A stretch of DNA of 64,000 nucleotides from Notospermus geniculatus (lineage: Eukaryota > Nemertea > Pilidiophora > Heteronemertea > Lineidae): positions 307,647 through 371,646 of the forward strand of contig NMRB01000191.1 of assembly GCA_002633025.1 (NCBI GenBank). Direction: 5' to 3'. The position numbers and the translations under genes were made by a program. Shown piece by piece: positions 33,906 to 44,486 of the stretch. Within the stretch, counting starts at the first letter, position 1. Every line of letters starts with the position of its first letter. The notes under the pieces were generated by a model. That model made no database searches, was not told the DNA's origin, and worked only from the letters and a program-made list of their open reading frames with translations.

Positions 33906-34414
33906 TTCTTAGACTGACCTATGCATTATTTTGTCCCCCGAATTATTATTCGTGATGACGAAATGACATTCTCTCTTTTTCATAAAGGGTGCCGTAGTCC
34001 ATTAAAATTGCTAATGAAATGCTAGTTGTAATAACATGGGCCTACGAGAACAAGCTTTTCAATTTCGTAAAATGTCTTTTCCAGTTGAGATGTTTATTCA
34101 AGAAGTGTGGTTCATACGCAGGCCTAGGCTACTTGAAATCATTTTGTCAACAAACCGTCACGAAAGTGCCTGAGGTGAAAACAAACGAAACGGGCACCAA
34201 ATAAGTTCGAATGTGTGGGCACTTGCTATGACACTTTGATCAACGATTGAGTACGAGTACTTTAGGACAGACTGTTGTTTGGGATGTAAAATGAGGTGAG
34301 TTACTTCGTATCATTTATTTGACGTCGGTCAAGCCTTTCAAACTTTCATGGAAGTTTTTTTTTAATCAGTGGTTTGCATTTAGTGGAAGAACTATATAAT
34401 TACGTCAAACTCTA

Positions 34415-34420
34415 TTTATT
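34415..34420 (-). terminator. candidate polyadenylation signal of kinase gene
   Basis: AATAAA on the minus strand, 280 bases past the stop codon and 9 bases beyond the last unit of the 43-bp minisatellite. The matching site in the other copy is 31833-31838. Confidence 0.5.
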
Positions 34421-34428
34421 GTCGGGAA

Positions 34429-34686
34429 GACAAATCAGATTGTCCTCCAAGTCCAAGCGTCCATGATTGAGGACAAATCAGACTGTCCTCCAAGTCCAAT
34501 CATCCATGATTGAGGACAAATCAGACTGTCCGCCAAGTCCAAGCGTCCATGAATGAGGAGAAATCAGACTGTCCGCCAAGTCCAAGCGTCCATGAATGAG
34601 GACAAATCAGACTGTCCTCCATGTCCAAGCATCCATGATTGAGGACAAATCAGACTGTCCTCCAAGTCCAAGCGTCCATGATTGAG
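34429..34686 (+). repeat. 43-bp minisatellite, 6 units, allele 2
   Basis: Six units at exact 43-bp steps from 34429 to the unit that starts at 34644. The other copy has seven. It ends 14 bases before the kinase stop codon at 34700. Confidence 0.92.
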
Positions 34687-34699
34687 GTCATTGCCATCT

Positions 34700-36691
34700 C
34701 TACCTCACATTGGTCAGAGAAAACATTTTTTTCAGTTCCTCAGCAACTTGTCTTGCTGTTGGTCTTTGTTCGGGCTCCGTGCGTCTACACTTGTCGGCAA
34801 GCTCTTCAAACCAGGGCTTGAATCCGTAAACTTTAGAAACCAACTTCAATATTCGACCAAGAGAGTAAACGTCTGACCTGAAGGATGCTTGTCCTCCGGT
34901 GAATAGTTCTGGTGCCATGTGCGGGAACTGATTCAAGTTTTTTTGAAGTTTCTCGCCCTTCAGTTTGCGGCACGTGTATTGGGTCTCGTGCGTCGAGATT
35001 GCAAGACCAAGATCGATGAAATGAACCCTGAAGTGACCGTTTTCAACGTTCAGCAACAAATTGTTCATCTTGAGGTCGTTGTGTATGATGTCTTGGTTGT
35101 GGATCTCAGCAAGACCGTCACAAATATCATAGCAAAGTCGTTTCGCTTTTTTACGTGAGACCAGAGTTCTTCTAAACAATCGCGGAATTGGTTTCTTTTT
35201 GCAGCGCTCCATGATAACTCCTTCCAGTGAGTTTCCACCTTTTAGTAGAAGACGTTCAGTGCCAATGTGCTCAGTTACTAACCCAACAGCGCGATGAGTA
35301 CTTGTATACAGGACAGAGACAAGCCCGTAACATTTCGGGACACAACCTGTGCTCTGAAGATGTTGTGCTATGGCAAGTTCCTTAAGTATCAACCTCATAT
35401 CGTCCGCTTCCGAATAGCCCTTCACTATTATGAACAACTTGATGACGACCAAAGTTGTGTTGTCAAGGATGCCCAAGAACACGTCACCGTAGCTGCCGGA
35501 TCCTATCTTGATTACGTAATCAGTGTTCTTGTACGTCAGGTATCTCACTCGCTCAGCAGTGAGAAAAAGTTCACTCAAATTTTCGATCGGATGAGGTGCG
35601 TAATTACATTGCTGGAGACGATTTGCAATTGCACGATATCCGCTTTCTGGGTAGGTGATGATGGACGGAGGGTTCAGACGAATATCTGAAGGTGCTGGGT
35701 AGCCATTAGTGGGTCGAATATTCTCTAACTCTATAATACGATCCCACTCGGTCATTTCTTGTAATCGAAGTTTCTCGGCTTCCATCGTTCGTGTCTTCTC
35801 CTTTATTCGCTCCAGAAGACTGTGCATCTGTCCTGTAGGGCTAAGACCGTAACATGCCGCGGTACATTCTTGATAATCCGTACGAGGATTGTCCGCCATG
35901 TCAGCGGCGACTTGAACAAGTTCCACTTCACCAGGGGAACGAGACTCCATTTCAGCCGTTTCACCAGCGGAACAGGACTCCGTTTCAGCCGTTTCACCAG
36001 AGGAACAGGACTCCATTTCAGCCGTTTCTCCCTGTCCATGTTGACTGTCCTTACGTTCCTGCACTGCTATGTGATGCTTTGGCTCACAGCAATCACTGAC
36101 ACTCCTAACAAGGGGACGGTCCTCACCAGCGGTAGGTCTATCAGCTGCTTCTAGTCCAGTTGGGGCCGAACAAGTAGGCCTATTGACGCGGAGTTGCCTT
36201 GCCGCTTTCGTAGAATGTGGAACGTCATCTTCACCCACCGCCGTCTGGGTTGCAGGATGGCATATCATCCATTTGTCTACCTCGGTACCAATAATTTCAC
36301 CCGGAGACGGCATTGCCGAAACGTTTCCACCTTGCTCAACATCAATCGTGATTTCACCTTTGACGACACCATCGTCGCCACCATCATCTTCTGTTCGGCC
36401 TTTCTTCTTCTTCTCTCCTCTCTTGAAGAATCGACCAAATCTCGGTTTCGGCAGACGCATACTGGCAAACAATGCTGCCAGTGCAAGAAATCCACCAGGA
36501 AACTGTGGAAAATAGCTTGACATCGCAAGATTTTGTAAAATATAAGAGCGTAAGAAAAGTAATGTTGGCGTTTGAATGCAGTTGAATGATTTGACGCGGT
36601 TGCTAGGTTCACCACCTGACGACGTCGCAACGAGGGCAATTGATGACGTCATGACGCGGCATATCCCATGGTCCTCCATCCTCAGGGCCAT
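34700..36691 (-). CDS. divergent protein kinase with HND catalytic loop and DLG motif, single exon
   Basis: One open frame of 663 codons. If M57 (position 36523) is the start, the product has 607 residues; the first 56 codons look like 5' UTR, so the start is uncertain. From M57 there is a hydrophobic stretch (FLALAALFASM, 68-78) then basic residues, which suggests a membrane anchor. A low-complexity region follows with three 11-residue repeats GETAEMESCSS (221-253). The kinase domain covers about 390-655: G-loop GSGSYGDVFLG 397-407, VVIK lysine K418, helix C Glu 438, catalytic loop IIHNDLKMNN with D539 and N544, metal Asp in DLG 560-562, APE 593-595, SDVYSLG D607 and EQRPT R643. The key residues of an active kinase are present, but HRD is HND and DFG is DLG. 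I do not recognise an orthologue; substrate and pathway are unknown. No intron is seen. Confidence 0.85.
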   Translation of the reverse strand: MALRMEDHGICRVMTSSIALVATSSGGEPSNRVKSFNCIQTPTLLFLRSYILQNLAMSSYFPQFPGGFLALAALFASMRLPKPRFGRFFKRGEKKKKGRTEDDGGDDGVVKGEITIDVEQGGNVSAMPSPGEIIGTEVDKWMICHPATQTAVGEDDVPHSTKAARQLRVNRPTCSAPTGLEAADRPTAGEDRPLVRSVSDCCEPKHHIAVQERKDSQHGQGETAEMESCSSGETAETESCSAGETAEMESRSPGEVELVQVAADMADNPRTDYQECTAACYGLSPTGQMHSLLERIKEKTRTMEAEKLRLQEMTEWDRIIELENIRPTNGYPAPSDIRLNPPSIITYPESGYRAIANRLQQCNYAPHPIENLSELFLTAERVRYLTYKNTDYVIKIGSGSYGDVFLGILDNTTLVVIKLFIIVKGYSEADDMRLILKELAIAQHLQSTGCVPKCYGLVSVLYTSTHRAVGLVTEHIGTERLLLKGGNSLEGVIMERCKKKPIPRLFRRTLVSRKKAKRLCYDICDGLAEIHNQDIIHNDLKMNNLLLNVENGHFRVHFIDLGLAISTHETQYTCRKLKGEKLQKNLNQFPHMAPELFTGGQASFRSDVYSLGRILKLVSKVYGFKPWFEELADKCRRTEPEQRPTARQVAEELKKMFSLTNVR
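35933..36031 (-). repeat. 33-bp coding repeat, three units
   Basis: Three in-frame 33-bp units in the kinase coding sequence give GETAEMESCSS, GETAETESCSA and GETAEMESRSP. The region is acidic and Ser/Thr-rich. Confidence 0.85.
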
Positions 36692-37371
36692 TCGGATTGC
36701 ATCTCCGTAAGTCGCACCTCATAAGGATGCGGGTGATCCACCGGCTTCTTATGACGAGTTAACTAGTTTACGACTGCTGTCCAAACGAATCGCAGACTCC
36801 CGCATCAGCAGAGTGATATCATGACCTGTCTCAGGATGGTCCTTGTACAGTCCTAAAGTCTGGGCACCGCACACTGGAGAGCTATCTGCTGAGCAAAAAG
36901 TCATTCGAGACCATTTTCCCAGCAGATAGCTCGCGCGTGCGCGTATTTTTCGGTGAGTTTTCTGCCTCGCAGATAGCTCCAGTGTGCTCCAGTGTGCGGC
37001 AGGCTTAAAAAGGCAAATATTCTATTGAAAAGGTATTGAGCAAATCTGCTCGTGCGGTATAAGCGTTGGCTCTGTGCCGGTTCTTTTGCTGGTGTAACAT
37101 CTACAGTTAATTCCCATCAGGCAGTGTTCCCCTAAATTACCGTGAACCATAACGCAGACAGGCGTGTCGTGGGTTCAAGAAATGGGGAAAGCGAAACGAG
37201 GAAAAGCACTGAAAGACGTTAGTTGTGTTCTTCGCCACAGATGCCTTTCTTGGACTTTTTCACTAGTTCAGGGTTGTGCCCTAACAGTACGCTTTGGGTT
37301 ATGTCGTCGTCTACCCCTTTCTGAGCAAGTTGCTTTGACTACCACTCTATGAAGGCAATATAGTACAACCA
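36640..37371. promoter_or_regulatory. divergent promoter region, kinase (-) / GST (+)
   Basis: The head-to-head spacing between the kinase start (36523 or 36691) and the GST start (37372) is under 0.85 kb. A perfect CRE-type palindrome TGACGTCA is at 36644-36651. No TATA box is evident. A foldback element fills 36868-37000. If the kinase starts at M57, the CRE sits about 120 bases upstream of it. Confidence 0.45.
36868..37000. mobile_element. foldback element with CCGCACACTGGA ends
   Basis: CCGCACACTGGA at the left pairs with TCCAGTGTGCGG at the right. GAGCTATCTGC and its complement GCAGATAGCTC occur three times within it. It is about 133 bp. The target duplication is not resolved. Confidence 0.55.
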
Positions 37372-39505
37372 ATGGCCCTTTTTTCTTTTGTGGACAGCCG
37401 CGGAAGACTCGCCTCCATCTGTGAGAACCCCAGGCTTGGCAGACGATGGTCAAGTTACCGGACATTGGAAAACACCGCCCTGGGACGATCTAAAGAACCC
37501 GTCAAGCTGACCGTCTACCTGAGCAGACGATCTGTCCCGTGCAGACTCGTCTGGCTTTATCTTTTACAGGTTTGTGAACGGTTTAGTGGATGACCGTTTT
37601 TGCTCTTCTTATGTGGCTATTGTGAAATAGAAATAGGGTTTCCAAGGTGAAAGACATAGCTTCCTACCAGAATCGAACCCACGAACCCTCGCATATGGCA
37701 TCAATCGCCAGCACTCAGGGGCACACGCCTTAAACCATATCTTGTGGCTATTGGGGGCAAATGACATATGGTCAACCATTTATGTCTTGAGGGCCTTTTA
37801 ACCTCATCGATTCGTCTGTACTGAGTGGCCGGTTTTAGGACAGTGATGCTGTGATGATCTCTATCTCCGGTACCACCATCCTCTTAAAATGGGCTCATTC
37901 AGACGCATCTCCAACGTCGCGCATCTTGTAACCCATAAGGGAGGCGACGGCGGAGTGGAATGATCCGAGTCGCTCAGGATGCGCGGAACACTAAAACGAA
38001 GAGAAAGCCTACTGTTCTTGCTCAAGTCCAGGTAGCTCAAATTTCACTCCACATGTGCAACCAAGAACATATTCCTGCAACACCGTACATGTATATTGAG
38101 CTTCCAGCTTCTCTGTTCACAGACAAAAACTGCCTTCAATCTCTTCGACGTGGATGATGGGAATGCGGAGGCAATGAGAAGTGTTGAAGACGTCAATCCG
38201 AATGGTACAGTTCCTTGCCTTGACGATGGAGATGTAGTTGTCTTTGATTGGTACGTTTTTTTCACGACATACACTTCTGTAAATCAACAAAGGAATGCCC
38301 CCCACCGAAACTATTGTCTTCTGTTGTTCCATGATGAATTGTACAATGGCATAGGAACCAACGTCCCTACACAGACAAAACCTAGAATCTTTTAGTATTT
38401 AATTCCATCAGACAACCTTTCCTTTCACACCATTACAAGCGACTCAAGCTGCAGAAGACAACAACAAATGGCAACAGCATTTGTGATGCTGACTTTAATA
38501 GCAGAGGTCAATGAACCAACTATTCATGAAGAAATCCAGTTCAGGGAACCCTAGGCAAGGTCAAAATGAGTAACATCAGTCCTTTTTTGTTCTAGTCCTG
38601 CCATGATATTCTACCTAGCTGAAAAGCACACAAGACATGCTGAAATGGGTCCTACACAGAGGATAAGGGCGAAAGCTGAGGCTATCATGTGTTGGGCGAG
38701 TGCTACATTACTAAGGTATGGGCAACTTGAGACAGGACTTATATTCAGTAAAAGCAAAAGTAGTTGAAGGGACAACTTCATTTGCATGGCAGGGATATCT
38801 TGAAATACTCTGGTATTGAAACATCTTTGGAGGATCCAAGTGAGAAGTGTGATCCCATCCCTCAAAAAAAACCTATTAGTATATCATCTTAAAAAGTTAC
38901 CTTTTTCATTTGCATGATCATTTTTCAGGAACATTAAGGATGACTTTATCAGTCCAAAGACAGACAAGCAGGAATTTGATGATCCAGAAGTGAATGCAGA
39001 ACTTGGAAAATCAGTTGAAGGTGAAATAGAACGCCACCTTGATACATTAGAGAAACACTATTTCAAAGTCAATCCATATTTACTTGGAGCAGATTGTAAG
39101 TACAAAGGACGAGTTCTTGAAGCCTTTGTCAACTGAATTTTCAGTGCTGCCTTGCCATATGAAGAGATGATTTTGACACATCGAACAGATACTGTACATG
39201 TACTGTAAACTTAACACCCTAGAACTTTATAAACAATTCAGAATAAACATCATCAAATCTTCAAAAGCAGCTTCCTTTTATAATACAAATTGAAATTTTT
39301 CATTTCAGTTCTCTTTGTGGACAGTTACGTAGCCATGATCATTACACTGCTGGACTTAGCAAGTTTCAATATGAAACCTTATCCAAAAGTGAAACAGTGG
39401 ATTGAGCGAGTTAAAAAACATAACGGAGACAACTGGGAGGAAGTATGCGAAGTACACAATCTACAGGTTATACAAAGAGGAAGCCGCAGAGCTTCTTTTA
39501 TGTAG
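37372..39505 (+). CDS. glutathione S-transferase, theta-like, five exons
   Basis: Joins glutathione to electrophiles, or acts in a related thiol reaction, in the cytosol. Exons 37372-37569, 38123-38250, 38596-38715, 38929-39095 and 39309-39505 join in frame (810 nt, 269 residues). The N-terminal thioredoxin-like fold shows KLTVYLSRRSVPCRLVWLYL, with the Ser of S-x-P-C-R where theta-class enzymes have the catalytic Ser; then NPNGTVPCLDDGDVVVFD with the cis-Pro (VPCL) and CPAMIFYLAEKH in place of the usual E-S glutathione-binding pair (D-C here). The helical C-terminal domain has NPYLLGADFLFVDSYVAMII, where the N-capping Asp of GST helix 6 is expected, and a Trp-rich end. The first 45 or so residues before KLTVYL are longer than typical, so the start may be further in, or they may be a leader. 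Convergent with PDSS2, 214 bases apart. Theta class is inferred. Confidence 0.82.
37650..37747 (-). repeat. tRNA-Leu/Ser-like SINE or pseudogene
   Basis: On the minus strand, GGTTTAAGGCGTGTGCCCCTG (D-arm-like, A box) is followed by a long variable-arm-like segment and GGGTTCGATTCTGG (B box). It lies in GST intron 1. No clean acceptor stem is seen, so a working tRNA is unlikely. Confidence 0.5.
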
Positions 39506-39719
39506 GAGAGGAGAAGTGGAAAGGACTACTGAAAACCTAGCTCGACTGGGGTTGTTGAGATTGACTAAGGGGAGAACTAGGTTTCCAACTGCATGAAGCC
39601 AAGTCAGTCATGTCACAAAATTTGCCTATGGAAATCCTGATTCCAGTATTAATAGCAACAAATGTCTGATACCACAATTTCTTATTATGGTATTTAGTTC
39701 AAATAACTATACTTTCCTG

Positions 39720-42276
39720 TTATCTCCCAGGAAAAGTCATCAAAGCCTGAATAATCTTTTCCAATGCATTCCTTGCATCTGAAGCATGAAAATTTTTCAA
39801 TGCAGCTATTGCTTTTTGGCCATGGTGTCGACACAGTGCTTGAACTCTACTTATAGTTGGACTTGATCCAAATATTTCATGGAAGAGCTGAAAAAGAGAA
39901 AAGGGTATTAGGGTACTGAATCACCATGACTGAAAATGAATCTAATGCAGCATGCTGGGATTGAAAAGGTGCTTTGCAAACAAAATTTACAAACTTACTC
40001 TTTTTTCTTCAAATATCTCATTTGGTTTGATGTCTTTCTTTTCTTGTAAATACATGATCACAGGAGCAGACGTTAGGGATAGTTCAACCTCACTGTCAGG
40101 GTTCAGATATGGTTGTAATTCTTCATGTAACTAAAAGAAAATACAAGCATCATACAGAGGTGACATCAAAGTTGTATCATTGTTATTCTTTTGCCAAACT
40201 TTATTGAATCAAGAGCTGAGATGCAGTTCAACAGGGAAAAAACGTCACAATAAGAGATACAACTGCTCACAGTGCCTCGGAGTGTCAGTAATATGAACGT
40301 TCCTCATTCTAACTGACCTTCTGAGTGTAAGCCATATGTTTTCCAAATTCTGCAGCCTTTTCTTGCATCTCCACTGAATGGTCTGCCAGTTTCATGGCAG
40401 ACCTACAACTCTTGGAAATCAATGATCCACGAGATAAAAAACAGTGTTCTTCCCATTGATCAATTGTTAGAGGAGCAGGCAAGGATTGGTTGGATTCATC
40501 TAAATGGACGAATTCGGCTTCCATCATGTTCGCTATGGCACTGGAGATTATCTCAACCACCTGGAATGAAGTAAACAAACGAGATCCCCAAAATTACCAC
40601 AGAGGTACAGTCTATACAGTCACCTTAGATGATACCCCAAGGCAAGGCTGAGTTTATTTTTCCAAATGATTGAACATCTAACTTGACAACTTTTTTCCAG
40701 AACAACTTGAAATCTAGTGATATTTTATGTAGGCCTACATGTATGACCAATGCTGCCCTCCTGTCATGAGAAGCAGTATCTCCAGTCAGGACTTAGGGGG
40801 TGCATGGTCAAATGGAATACTTGCCTAATTCTACACTAACTGTGTACTTAGTACCACAAACTATAGCTATTACTTCAATTGATTATGCTCCCACTGATCC
40901 CAGTGGACTTCCACCATAGGGCAGAATGAAGCAATTCTCACCTTTGTATTCCTCAGCTGAGCTAATGCAGTACACGCATTGGCCAAGAGGAAATCTCCAC
41001 TTAGTATGGCAATCTTGTTACCCAGTTCCATGTCCTTGAGCGGTCCGTCAGTGGGCTGAACGTCTTTCAGGTTCACCACACCAAGATGGATCAAATTGGC
41101 GGTGTGTATCAGTTCAACTATTTCAGCAAGCTGTCTCTGGCTGTGGAAAAAGGTTTGGCTTTTGTGAAGGAACTTTTCAATGGTTCATCTTGACCTTGCA
41201 ACCTTGTGATACAACAATTTTGCAGACTCGTTATGTCAGTCACAACAGCGTTCAAAGACATTACAATGTATCAACAATAGAGATGATTGACAGTTCATTA
41301 GATAGGTCTCCAGGTCAGAGGATACAAATATTTCTAGCTGGTGTCAAATATTACCTGTTGTAGATTCCACTAATTAGCTCATCATCTACTGGTAACAGGT
41401 CACTTCTTGTTCTTGGTCCAGCAGCTTTTGAAATTAGTAAGACGATCAGTCCTCGAGTCTGCACAGCATGCTTTCCTTCAAGAACCAAACCCCTGCAATG
41501 AAAACCTCTGCTGTGAAAGTGATAATGATAAAGGAGGCCTATACATGTAGTCTACAAAGAAGAAGAGTCAATTCTGGTAGGCCTACATTGTACACTTTGA
41601 CCAATAGCAGGCAGCCAGATGTTAGGCCTACTCTCAAAATCATAAGTGAACAAATTGCATGACAACATCCTTCCATTTCCAACTGCTTGGCAAATTTCAT
41701 GCAGAGTGGTGTAGGGAAATCTGCTGCTGACTGTTACATTGTCATTATGGTGTATTGCGGAATATCATGCGAGATATGGGAAGAAGTACCAGTAGGCCCA
41801 CTGAATCTGAACACTTTCATTAAACATGTCGGGTGGCCTCGGCCTCTGTTTTACCTTGCTGTTTTCAACAATGGATGCTTTGTCCCCACCAGTTTTCTTA
41901 CATACATTGCAACATTGGACATTTCATCACTAAGAAGGCAACGAAGGCTCATGAATGAAGTCGGATATCCAACTATTTTTTCTGCATCTGAGACAACCTT
42001 TGTGAATTTCAGGTTATCAGTTCTGTTTTCCGACGATCCAGTAAAGTAATTTAAAAATGAAGCATGTCTTTTGTGTGGTAAACAACCATTCAGACGTGGA
42101 CTTAGTATATGTGAACATTTTCCACAAGTGTCTTGGGGGGATGACCTTCCCACCAAGCTGACCAGTGAACATGGTGAATGCGAAGCAACGCAGAACTTTG
42201 GCCTCCCTAAGATTTTCAGAGCCATCATTGCAGACTTTTCCAATTTAAATGCTTTGTTAACATCACTACTGATCAA
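39720..42276 (-). CDS. PDSS2: decaprenyl diphosphate synthase subunit 2
   Basis: Non-catalytic partner of PDSS1 in the mitochondrial synthase that makes the polyprenyl tail of ubiquinone. Six exons: 41855-42276, 41355-41492, 40942-41140, 40318-40560, 39999-40130, 39720-39887. They join in frame to 1,302 nt, 433 residues (human 399). Conserved blocks are [70 protein letters not shown] and [17 protein letters not shown]. The place of the first Asp-rich motif reads [15 protein letters not shown] with no DDxxD, as expected for this subunit. The first exon gives a long basic N-terminal extension consistent with mitochondrial import; MMALK at codon 16 is an alternative start. Head-to-head with MLYCD and tail-to-tail with the GST. 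Confidence 0.95.
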
Positions 42277-44486
42277 TTCTGAAGGGTAAACTCTCTACTT
42301 TATTGAAAATGTGGAATTAATTGACATTTTTCGGCTTGAGATGTTACAAAACGTTCCCTTTGCTGCATGCCGGTGCGTACTACGTCATCGATTTTGCAAA
42401 TTCAAAAAAATCACTTTTGTACAAAAATTGACACCATATTTTTTAATCTGTCGTATATTCTGATCTTTTCAATGATATTTTAAAGTTAATGTATGAGACA
42501 ATTTTGAATAATTTTCCAAAATAAGTTATTTAATGTGACCACAAAAGTAGTGACGTCACAATTTTTCTACGAACTGGTCGTATTTCCTGGAATTGCAGAA
42601 TTTACCGAGAAACATAAAATTTGCACCGAGTTCCCATTTCCCCTGCCAGGAAACGATTGAAACGTTGTGCACGAGAAACGTCTGTCCCTATTTGTTGATC
42701 TTTAAATTATGTACATTTTGCAAGTGGTGAGTACAATTCAAAATTTTCATTGATAAATGCAGTCTTTTTTGCTTGATTGATGTGCACTGCGTAGCATAGC
42801 AATGCATTGCAACATGCACTGTGGTTGGTGTAACATCTGCCAGTATTACTGTTTGTCAGTGTTCCCCTGTTGCCCTTATTCTGATTGGAAAACGCTGGGA
42901 AATGGATCAACATGGTTCTCTGTGTGTTCCTATTCAAAGTCGCAGCTGCTGCCTTATTCGTCACTAGGAGGACTTACTCAGTCTCATTTAAAAACACTGG
43001 TTTATCCACTCATGCTGGTTACTGGTTGTTTAGACCTACATGTAGGCCTACACTGGTTCTGAGTCAGAGGGCTGGTGTGAGGTGTGGTCGTGGACTGAGT
43101 AGTGTTGTGAAGGTACATGAAGTGCTTTGTACTGTAGGCCTAGGCTAAGAGTGTGGCGCAGTTGCCAGCTTGGTTGCTGTTTCAGCAGTTCAAGTGCGTT
43201 CCCATTCTTGTCTAAGATGTGAGTAGCACTGGCCAACACAGCAGTAAAAGACATAAGCTGGCTAAAGCATGGAGAGCAGAGCAGGGTATCAAAACTGTGA
43301 ATGTGATAGGAGGCCAGAGGCAGAGGTCTATCATCAGGTACTCCATGGGAATAAGATTCTCAGTCAGCACTCGCAAAAGTGAAGGTCATGTGGCATATTT
43401 CAATTTTCATACATGTACATCAAGACACTTTTCAGGAGTTAGTGAAAAGTCTGATGATCTGTGTACATGCATACATGTTGACCTGGGAAGTTTGTGTACA
43501 GAGTTTGCTGGAATTCACCATGCTTAGAAACCTATCCTGTTACATGTATTGACGAAAGCTTGTCTCAATATACATGTATCCTAGTTGATTTATAAGACGG
43601 TGTTACCTATTTCATTTCTACTCATTCATTCAACGATCAACACGGCTACTTAACTTCTAACATGTATTGTACCGGTACATTGTATTTCTGTATCCTGTTT
43701 CTTTCTTATCTATTCACTGCTTTGCTGGGAAGTCAACAAGAACTTGTGTCAGATTACTGAAGGATTTATTAAGTGATTTGCTTGTTGCTGGTATCAGAAA
43801 ATATACCCCAAAAGAAGCAATCTGAAGTATCCATTCCTCCACATGTAAGCGAGCAAACTACATGTGGGCTATACATGTAACTTGTCTGACCTAGAAATCA
43901 CAAAATACAAATTCTTGGAGCTCAATGGGTTCAACTTCCAGTGTCTAAATTTGGCATGCTTTCTTTTGAATTGTACATGACGAACATGTAGCAAGAATTT
44001 TGATAATAAATTTCATAACCTGGTTGTCTGCATATCTTCCGTTGCCATAATCATAGGCCTTTGATAGTGTATTCTATTTTCTATGGGGATGGGGCACCAT
44101 TCATTGCTGAAAAGATGATCACTTATGAATTTTGATACTATCTGGCTATTTCTTGGCTTGATAATAAGAATGCCAGTCAAAGGTAAGCCTACATGTAATT
44201 GCTCTTATTTGAAATCACTATGGTTACAAAGACCATCAGTTGGTACATGTACTAGGCCTAGTTGTATTAGTTGAGGGTCTATTGTTGACACTCTTTCAGA
44301 TTTGGACACTTTGGCCCTCTATTAAATTGTACAAAAAGTTATTGCATCTACCGGTGAATTATTTTCTACACCTCTGTTAGATGTAAGTAAATGTAAGTCA
44401 CGAAATTCACACTGAATCCCTTTTCACTCAATATTCCTGCAAGCATGTCTGTCCCAGGATTATTCTTTCATGTCTTTGTTTTTCAG
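42277..44486. promoter_or_regulatory. divergent PDSS2/MLYCD upstream region
   Basis: Between the PDSS2 start and the first MLYCD exon that I can place. A perfect TGACGTCA is at 42551-42558 and a related TACGTCA near 42381. The MLYCD first exon, coding its leader, should be here. An open stretch with RRTYS- and RGLSS-like text near 42885-43148 is a weak candidate, but no splice choice can be proven. The rest is AT-rich with many TACATGTA words. Confidence 0.4.

Larger units (their letters stand above)
30217..35368. repeat. 2.5-2.6 kb direct duplication around N 32830 (kinase 3' region)
   Basis: 30217-32829 and 32831-35368 are near copies, beginning GGCCGATGGCCATGAACGG and ending in the kinase text TGTTGTGC. 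A single N separates them. They differ by SNPs, small indels and repeat number in two minisatellites. The right copy continues into the full kinase gene and the left copy is cut at the N. Two alleles in series is the likely reading. Confidence 0.9.

Noticed and set aside
35294-36520. Several + strand open frames over the kinase gene
   Set aside because: They are antisense shadows of the long minus-strand frame, including the one produced by the 33-bp repeats.
36524-36691. The first 56 codons of the kinase frame as protein
   Set aside because: They look like UTR (a mixed low-pattern peptide before a better anchor-like start at M57). The frame is kept in the span, but this N-terminus is doubted.
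41687-42289. Open frames on the + strand across PDSS2 exon 1
   Set aside because: They are antisense to a well-supported exon and show no domain of their own.
42885-43148. Possible MLYCD leader exon (RRTYS and RGLSS-like text)
   Set aside because: A phase-1 donor is needed and several are possible, none convincing. It was left out of the gene model.
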